This document shows positions 1 through 10,970 of a stretch of DNA of 10,970 nt, piece by piece. The stretch's first letter is position 1. The number at the start of each line of letters is the position of its first letter. The position numbers were made by a program, and so were the translations under genes. Where the stretch lies: positions 1-10,970 of the forward strand of contig UQQL01000066.1 of assembly GCA_900543275.1 (NCBI GenBank), given 5' to 3'. This DNA is from an uncultured Collinsella sp. (GTDB lineage Bacteria > Actinomycetota > Coriobacteriia > Coriobacteriales > Coriobacteriaceae). Below the pieces are notes generated by a model. The model was not told the origin of the DNA. It saw nothing but the letters and a program-made list of their open reading frames with translations, and searched no databases.

Positions 1-78
1 GTTTTCGTAGATTCCGCACGAGCCGAAGAGCACTTAATGTGCTCTTCGTGCGAGCCCAGGACCTGACCGAGCGAAAAC
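1..78 (+). other. Large hairpin / closed RNA-like structure of unknown role at left edge
   Basis: Bases 24-33 and 39-48 form a perfect 10-bp stem around a TTAAT loop. It is extended by 15-18 pairing with 49-52 across a 5-nt bulge. Bases 1-7 (GTTTTCG) are the exact complement of 72-78 (CGAAAAC), so the whole segment can be closed by a 7-bp stem. No T-run follows, so it is not a standard intrinsic terminator, and the T-arm expected of a tRNA is absent. It lies upstream of the rplJ promoter, so it most likely belongs to the 3' end of an upstream transcript (rplKA would be the usual neighbour, which I cannot see). Bases 79-139 show no gene and no other clear signal. Confidence 0.4.
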
Positions 79-139
79 CTTGCGCCTGGCCTTCGGCGGC
101 GCGGCCGGATGGTGGAATTGTGTGCAGCCCGGTTTCCCG

Positions 140-168
140 TTGACCGACGCCGGGGTCCCCGCCATAAT
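140..168 (+). promoter_or_regulatory. Promoter of the rplJ-rplL unit
   Basis: A TTGACC -35 element (140-145) and a CATAAT -10 element (163-168) are separated by 17 bases, a near-consensus housekeeping sigma-factor promoter. Transcription should start near 174-177, just before the L10-leader RNA. This makes rplJL an independently transcribed unit even if some read-through comes from upstream. Confidence 0.8.
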
Positions 169-185
169 ACTTTCGGTTCACGCAC

Positions 186-319
186 GAATCCGCTGCCAGA
201 GACAGCCGGTGCAAACGGGCATCGCCCGCGAGCTTAATGGGATATCCCGCCAGCCGAGGTGGTCGAGTAGATATGTCTTCTCGCCCCCGTCGCTCATGCA
301 GCGCGGGGGCTTTCTTTTT
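186..319 (+). promoter_or_regulatory. Ribosomal protein L10 leader RNA (autoregulatory attenuator)
   Basis: The 5' UTR carries the hallmark pieces of the L10 leader known from Gram-positive bacteria: GAGACAG followed by GCCGGTG (199-211), the GCTTAAT loop (232-238), and a closing arm leading to CCGAGGT (254-260), which together form a kink-turn-type stem. An inner hairpin pairs 215-219 with 223-227. A second hairpin (264-283, arms CGAG/CTCG plus AGA/TCT) sits between this aptamer and the terminator. In Bacillus, the L10-L12 complex binds this RNA as a mimic of its 23S rRNA site and favours premature termination; the same mechanism is inferred here from the layout. It is followed immediately by the terminator at 283-319. 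Confidence 0.87.
283..319 (+). terminator. Intrinsic terminator (attenuator) of the L10 leader
   Basis: GCCCCCG (283-289) pairs with CGGGGGC (304-310). The stem is extended by CGC/GCG (291-293 with 301-303, one bulged T) around a 7-nt loop, and is followed by the T-rich run TTTCTTTTT (311-319). It lies 65 bases before rplJ and inside its transcript, so it must be a conditional terminator. A second copy of the 5' arm lies downstream at 326-334. Confidence 0.85.
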
Positions 320-384
320 GGACATGCCCCCGTCACGTCCTTGTGGCGGACCGTGCCCGGAAAGAATTCGAGGAGGTGTAATTT

Positions 385-906
385 ATGCCCCAGCAGTACA
401 AAATCGACAAGGTTGCAGAGATCGAGTCCCGTATCGCCGAGAACGCCGGTCTGTTTGTCGTCAACTACAACGGTCTGACGGTTAAGCAGGCTCAGGAGCT
501 GCGTCATCAGCTTCGCGAGTGCGGCGCCGAGATGAAGGTCTACAAGAACAACCTGGTCAAGATCGCTCTCAAGAACCAGGAGCAGCCCGAGCTCGACGAG
601 ATCCTCGCCGGCCCCGTCGCTTATGTGTTCTACGAGTCCGAGCCGGTCGAGGCCGCTAAGGCCCTTAAGGACTTCTCTGCTAAGTCCAAGGGCGTCCTTG
701 AGATCAAGGGCGGTATCTCCGACGGCAAGGCCGTTTCCGCTGATGATGTTAAGGCTATCGCCGAGCTGCCCACCAAGGATCAGCTTCTCGGCCAGATCGC
801 CGGTCTCATCTCCGGTTTCGCTCGCGACATCGCTGTCTGCGTCAACGGCGTTTCCTCTGGTCTCGCTCGTTCGATCCAGCAGGTCTCCGAGCAGAAGGCA
901 GCCTAG
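385..906 (+). CDS. rplJ: 50S ribosomal protein L10
   Basis: L10 anchors the ribosomal stalk: its N-terminal domain binds the L11-region of 23S rRNA and its C-terminal helix carries L7/L12 dimers, which recruit translation GTPases. The 173-residue product has the typical family length. It opens with the conserved helix and the FVVNYNGLTV strand near residues 24-33, followed by the MKVYKNNLVKIAL segment. A long helical tail (about 133-173) is suited to L12 binding; it looks slightly longer than in E. coli, but the number of dimers bound cannot be decided from sequence. The start is fixed by a strong AGGAGGTG ribosome-binding site (371-378), 6 bases before the ATG. It is the first gene of a two-gene unit with rplL, under the L10-leader attenuator. 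Codon use is strongly biased to G/C endings, as expected for a highly expressed gene. Confidence 0.97.
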   Translation: MPQQYKIDKVAEIESRIAENAGLFVVNYNGLTVKQAQELRHQLRECGAEMKVYKNNLVKIALKNQEQPELDEILAGPVAYVFYESEPVEAAKALKDFSAKSKGVLEIKGGISDGKAVSADDVKAIAELPTKDQLLGQIAGLISGFARDIAVCVNGVSSGLARSIQQVSEQKAA

Positions 907-921
907 TTGCTGTTTTCACCC

Positions 922-990
922 GCGGCGGCAACGCCGCACCCCTGGCGCATTCGCGCCGTGTTTTAACTGATCTCCGTGCATCCGCACGGA
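922..990 (+). promoter_or_regulatory. Three consecutive 4-nt-loop hairpins between rplJ and rplL
   Basis: Three compact stems follow one another. The first is a 6-bp stem 922-927/932-937 with a GCAA (GNRA) loop. The second is a 5-bp stem 944-948/953-957 with an ATTC loop, followed by GTGTTTT, which looks like a weak terminator. The third is a 7-bp stem 973-979/984-990 with an ATCC loop, ending 3 bases before the CGAAAGGA ribosome-binding site of rplL. They may act in RNA processing, 5'-end protection, or setting the higher L12:L10 ratio the ribosome needs; this role is inference. Confidence 0.6.
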
Positions 991-1008
991 AACCGAAAGG
1001 ACTTAGAA

Positions 1009-1386
1009 ATGGCTAAGCTTACCACCGATGAGATCATCGATGCTCTTAAGGAAATGACCCTTCTCGAGGCTTCCGAGCTCGTTAAGGCTATCGAGGACAC
1101 CTTCGGCGTTTCCGCCGCTGCTCCTGCCGCTGTTGTCGCCGCTCCCGCTGCTGGCGCTGCTGAGGCCGAGGAGAAGACCGAGTTTGACGTCGTGCTCGAG
1201 GGCTTCGGCGACAACAAGATCCAGGTCATCAAGGCCGTCCGTGAGCTCACCAACCTTGGCCTGAAGGAGGCCAAGGAGGTCGTCGAGGGCGCTCCCAAGG
1301 CTGTTCTCGAGGGTGCCAAGAAGGAGGACGCCGAGGCTGCCAAGGAGAAGCTCGAGGCTGCTGGCGCTGCTGTCACCCTCAAGTAA
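1009..1386 (+). CDS. rplL: 50S ribosomal protein L7/L12
   Basis: L7/L12 is the multi-copy, mobile stalk protein that stimulates GTP hydrolysis by EF-Tu, EF-G and IF2. The 125-residue product has the full family architecture: an N-terminal dimerisation domain that binds L10 (about 1-34), an alanine/proline-rich flexible hinge (about 35-54) and a globular C-terminal domain (about 57-125) with the conserved EKTEFDVVL strand, the KIQVIKAVRE helix and the GLKEAKEVVE segment. The ATG at 1009 is preferred over an in-frame GTG at 976: it has an AAAGGA site 7 bases upstream and gives the usual MAKLT start, whereas 976 lies inside a stable hairpin. It is the second gene of the rplJL unit and ends at a strong terminator. 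L12 is needed in several copies per L10, so extra translation or a more stable mRNA is expected. Confidence 0.97.
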   Translation: MAKLTTDEIIDALKEMTLLEASELVKAIEDTFGVSAAAPAAVVAAPAAGAAEAEEKTEFDVVLEGFGDNKIQVIKAVRELTNLGLKEAKEVVEGAPKAVLEGAKKEDAEAAKEKLEAAGAAVTLK

Positions 1387-1413
1387 TCAGGCTTTCTCGC
1401 CAGATTTCTTTGC

Positions 1414-1454
1414 AGACGGGGTTCGCATTGCGAGCCCCGTCTTTTTTGTTTTTC
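1414..1454 (+). terminator. Intrinsic terminator after rplL
   Basis: AGACGGGG (1414-1421) pairs with CCCCGTCT (1435-1442). The stem continues through TTCGC/GCGAG pairing to a 3-nt loop and is followed by six Ts, a G and five more Ts. It ends the rplJL unit 28 bases after the stop codon and should uncouple it from galU and rpoBC. Confidence 0.93.
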
Positions 1455-1525
1455 GGTCCCTCGGCATCGGTTGCTCAAACTGCCATGTTCTGTGATTTGC
1501 GTCGTATCGGGTGCCCTGCCGTTGG

Positions 1526-1559
1526 GCAATAAAATTGCACCATTCGAGCAATAATTTGC
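1526..1559 (+). promoter_or_regulatory. Two short palindromes (possible operator) upstream of galU
   Basis: GCAAT-AAA-ATTGC (1526-1538) and GCAA-TAAT-TTGC (1548-1559) are two similar inverted repeats whose centres lie about 21-22 bp apart, roughly two helical turns. They sit just upstream of the probable galU promoter in an AT-rich island within a GC-rich genome. A regulator binding two sites on one face of the DNA would fit, but no known operator is recognised. Confidence 0.35.
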
Positions 1560-1576
1560 GTTGACCTGCTGAAGAA

Positions 1577-1604
1577 TTGTCTCTGCCTTGTAGCGACATA
1601 TAGT
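1577..1604 (+). promoter_or_regulatory. Probable promoter of galU
   Basis: TTGTCT (1577-1582) and TATAGT (1599-1604) are spaced by 16 bases and match housekeeping -35/-10 elements reasonably well. Another TTGACC at 1561 has no good partner at the right distance. The predicted start near 1611 gives a leader of about 90 bases. That leader holds two hairpins, 1641-1646/1652-1657 and 1665-1669/1674-1678 (TTTT loop); the second ends 2 bases before the CGAAAGGA ribosome-binding site. Confidence 0.55.
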
Positions 1605-1700
1605 TCCAGCGGTAAGATGCTTGGGTATCGCAATTTGGTCTGCGGCTGTGTGCCGCACGCATGGGGCGCTTTTGCGCCTGCGAAAGGATCTTTGAATAAC

Positions 1701-2609
1701 ATGAAGGCAATCATCCCCGCCGCCGGTCTTGGCACGCGTTTTCTGCCTGGCACCAAGTGCACGCCCAAAGAGATGCTGCCGGTGCTCGACAAGCCCGTCA
1801 TTCAGTACGTCGTCGAGGAGGCACTCGACCCCGAGGAGGTCGACGACGCCATCATCGTTACTTCTCCCGGCAAGCCCGAGCTGCTGAACTACTTCCAGCC
1901 CGACCGTTCGCTCGAGAACCTGCTGCGCGAGCGCGGCAAGAACGCCTATGCCGATGCCGTCGCCCACGCTGGCGGTATGCCGGTCGACTTCCGTTATCAG
2001 TACGAGCCCAAGGGCCTCGGCCATGCTATTCGCTCTGCTGCCGACGCCGTGGCAGGGGAGAACTTCCTGGTTCTTCTGGGCGACTACGTTGTGCCTAACC
2101 GCGATATCTGCGACAAGATGCTCGCCGTTTCCAAGGAGCACGGTGGCGCTTCTGTTATCGCCGTCGCTGCTTGCTCGCCCGAGGAAGTCAGCCGCTACGG
2201 CGTTATCGCCGGCGAGCGCGTCGGTTCGCTCGAGGGCGCCGAGAACGTTGCCGATGCCGAGCCGGGCGCTGTCTGGCGTATCGGCGGTCTGGTTGAGAAG
2301 CCCGCTCCCGAGGCCGCTCCGTCCAACCTGTACATCGTCGGTCGCTACCTGCTGAGCCCGCTGGTCATGGACCTGCTGGCAGATCAGCAGGCCGGCAAGG
2401 GCGGCGAGATCCAGCTCACCGACGCCATGGCCCGTTCGCTCGACCGCGAGGCCATGTATGCGGTCGTCATCGACCCGCTGTCGGGCTACGACACCGGCAC
2501 TCCCTCTGGCTGGATGGCCACCAACGCCCTCATGGCTGCAAGCGACCCCCGCTTTGCCGATGCCTTCTGGGACGCTATCGACGAGCGCGGCGGATTGATG
2601 CGCAAGTAA
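1701..2609 (+). CDS. galU: UTP-glucose-1-phosphate uridylyltransferase (UDP-glucose pyrophosphorylase)
   Basis: This cytosolic nucleotidyltransferase makes UDP-glucose from UTP and glucose-1-phosphate, feeding cell-wall polymers, glycolipids, glycogen-type polysaccharides and galactose metabolism. The 302-residue product shows the family signature AGLGTRFLP (8-16), KEMLP (23-27), DKPVIQYVVEEA (30-41), GLGHA (105-109), the metal-binding aspartate in LGD (D128), VEKP with its conserved lysine (K200), GGEIQLTDA, and a late DxG (D264, G266). Some positions differ from typical GalU: PGTKCTP where PATKAIP is common, and TPSGW after DTG where NKLGY is usual. The ATG at 1701 starts directly on the Rossmann-like fold; CGAAAGGA lies 12 bases upstream, and a longer frame back to 1617 has no site and no homologous look. 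It has its own promoter and terminator. A GalU-like paralogue is less likely given the full motif set. Confidence 0.92.
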   Translation: MKAIIPAAGLGTRFLPGTKCTPKEMLPVLDKPVIQYVVEEALDPEEVDDAIIVTSPGKPELLNYFQPDRSLENLLRERGKNAYADAVAHAGGMPVDFRYQYEPKGLGHAIRSAADAVAGENFLVLLGDYVVPNRDICDKMLAVSKEHGGASVIAVAACSPEEVSRYGVIAGERVGSLEGAENVADAEPGAVWRIGGLVEKPAPEAAPSNLYIVGRYLLSPLVMDLLADQQAGKGGEIQLTDAMARSLDREAMYAVVIDPLSGYDTGTPSGWMATNALMAASDPRFADAFWDAIDERGGLMRK

Positions 2610-2629
2610 GCCTTCGGGCATCGACATTT

Positions 2630-2662
2630 ACGGGCGCGGACTTCGGTTCGCGCCCGTTTTTT
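2630..2662 (+). terminator. Intrinsic terminator after galU
   Basis: A 9-bp GC-rich stem (2630-2638 with 2649-2657) continues through G-T, A-T and C-G pairs to a cTTCGg tetraloop (2641-2646), the most stable kind. It is followed by a six-T run (2657-2662). This closes galU 21 bases after its stop and isolates it from rpoB. Confidence 0.93.
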
Positions 2663-2704
2663 ATAAGAGCTGCGATTGCCGGCTCTCTGTTCACAGAAAA
2701 TATA

Positions 2705-2718
2705 TGAACAGATGTTCG
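2705..2718 (+). promoter_or_regulatory. LexA-like SOS-box sequence upstream of rpoB
   Basis: TGAACAGATGTTCG matches the Gram-positive/actinobacterial LexA consensus CGAACRNRYGTTCG at every position but the first. A further GTTC half-site lies at 2689-2692, giving CTGTTC...GAACAG as an overlapping inverted repeat (2687-2711). A weak -35/-10 pair (TGAACA 2705-2710, TATCTA 2728-2733, 17-base gap) would place the box on a promoter. No other gene nearby could use it. Binding is not shown; chance occurrence is possible. Confidence 0.4.
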
Positions 2719-2795
2719 ATACACATATATCTACCTGCGTGTTTTCTGTCGAAAAACTTTGCTACTCCAAAAACTCAATCGCGTCAAGGCTTTTC

Positions 2796-2823
2796 TTGCC
2801 CAACGGTCGGTACCTGATAAACT
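2796..2823 (+). promoter_or_regulatory. Probable promoter of rpoBC
   Basis: TTGCCC (2796-2801) and TAAACT (2818-2823) are 16 bases apart, each matching the consensus at four of six positions, with a TG two bases before the -10 element. A start near 2830 would give a leader of about 65 bases. Since galU ends at a strong terminator, rpoBC must be started somewhere in 2663-2896, but more than one start is possible. Confidence 0.45.
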
Positions 2824-2839
2824 ATTAGGTTGCGATAAC

Positions 2840-2860
2840 TGGCGAAGCTATGCCTCGCCA
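2840..2860 (+). promoter_or_regulatory. Leader hairpin before rpoB
   Basis: TGGCGA (2840-2845) pairs with TCGCCA (2855-2860) around a 9-nt loop, 20 bases before the AAGGAGG ribosome-binding site (2881-2887). It is not followed by a T-run, so it is not a terminator. It may stabilise or regulate the rpoB leader. Confidence 0.45.
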
Positions 2861-2896
2861 ACCCACCGAGCATTTCCGTGAAGGAGGAAAAACCTG

Positions 2897-6388
<3,492 letters not shown>

Positions 6389-6394
6389 TTGACT

Positions 6395-10870
<4,476 letters not shown>

Positions 10871-10970
10871 TTTCCTAGTACGTTAACCGCCCTTCCAAAG
10901 ACCCGCTTCCCAACATGAACTGCGTCCCAAATCTTGGACGCCCTAAATAGCGACTAGGCCGCGAGGGCCT
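10871..10970 (+). other. 3' flank of rpoC with hairpins; possible incomplete terminator
   Basis: No gene is seen. GCGTCC (10922-10927) pairs with GGACGC (10936-10941) but no T-run follows. AGGCC (10956-10960) pairs with GGCCT (10966-10970) around a GCGAG loop exactly at the window edge. If Ts follow outside the window, this would be the rpoBC terminator. Confidence 0.35.

Noticed and set aside
1..78. tRNA gene, suggested by a 7-bp terminal stem
   Set aside because: No T-arm, no anticodon arm of the right size and no conserved tRNA bases.
80..478. 132-residue + frame starting in the rplJ leader
   Set aside because: It crosses the promoter, L10 leader and terminator and enters rplJ out of frame; no ribosome-binding site or homology.
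976..1008. Upstream GTG start for rplL adding 11 residues
   Set aside because: The GTG lies inside a 7-bp hairpin with no ribosome-binding site; the ATG at 1009 has a good site and the normal N-terminus.
1617..1700. Upstream extension of galU by 28 residues
   Set aside because: No ribosome-binding site at 1617, and the extra residues overlap leader hairpins and do not resemble GalU.
963..2627. 554-residue reverse-strand open frame across rplL and galU
   Set aside because: It runs through two real genes and two terminators, with no recognisable domain; a shadow of GC-rich codon bias.
6389..6394. TTG start for rpoC at 6389
   Set aside because: Only 3 bases from the AAGGAG site; the GTG at 6395 has optimal spacing. 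The difference is two residues, so this is not certain.

Overview
The window carries the classic ribosomal-protein / RNA polymerase block, all on the + strand: rplJ (L10), rplL (L7/L12), galU (UTP-glucose-1-phosphate uridylyltransferase), rpoB (RNA polymerase beta) and rpoC (beta'). Several things point to a high-GC Gram-positive: almost exclusively G/C-ending codons, a short RpoB without the large insertions seen in Proteobacteria, and a long coiled, acidic segment in the N-terminal part of RpoC. My best guess is a Coriobacteriia member, Collinsella-like. This is an inference from protein flavour and codon use, not a database match.

Layout. Bases 1-384 hold a hairpin-rich leader with no gene: a good sigma-70-type promoter (140-168) and an L10-leader autoregulatory RNA ending in an intrinsic terminator (attenuator, 283-319). 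rplJ and rplL follow, separated by three small 4-nt-loop hairpins, and end at a strong terminator (1414-1454). A 250-base gap contains two short palindromes, a probable promoter and a two-hairpin leader, then galU with its own strong UUCG-loop terminator (2630-2662). A 234-base AT-rich gap before rpoB holds a LexA-like SOS-box sequence, a probable promoter and a leader hairpin. rpoB and rpoC are nearly contiguous and in the same reading frame. A 100-base tail after rpoC ends in an incomplete hairpin that may be the operon terminator.

Functionally, L10 and L12 form the ribosomal stalk, and the L10-L12 complex is expected to shut down its own transcript through the leader attenuator. RpoB and RpoC together build the RNAP active centre. 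galU makes UDP-glucose and is an intruder here: rplJL-rpoBC is usually a single operon, and in this genome it appears split into three transcription units.

The most unusual signals are in RNA polymerase itself. RpoB carries a different, 8-residue-longer segment where fork loop 2 should be, immediately after the rifampicin-resistance region. RpoC has a roughly 210-residue C-terminal extension containing a helix-hairpin-helix segment that resembles the alpha-subunit C-terminal domain, followed by a very acidic tail.
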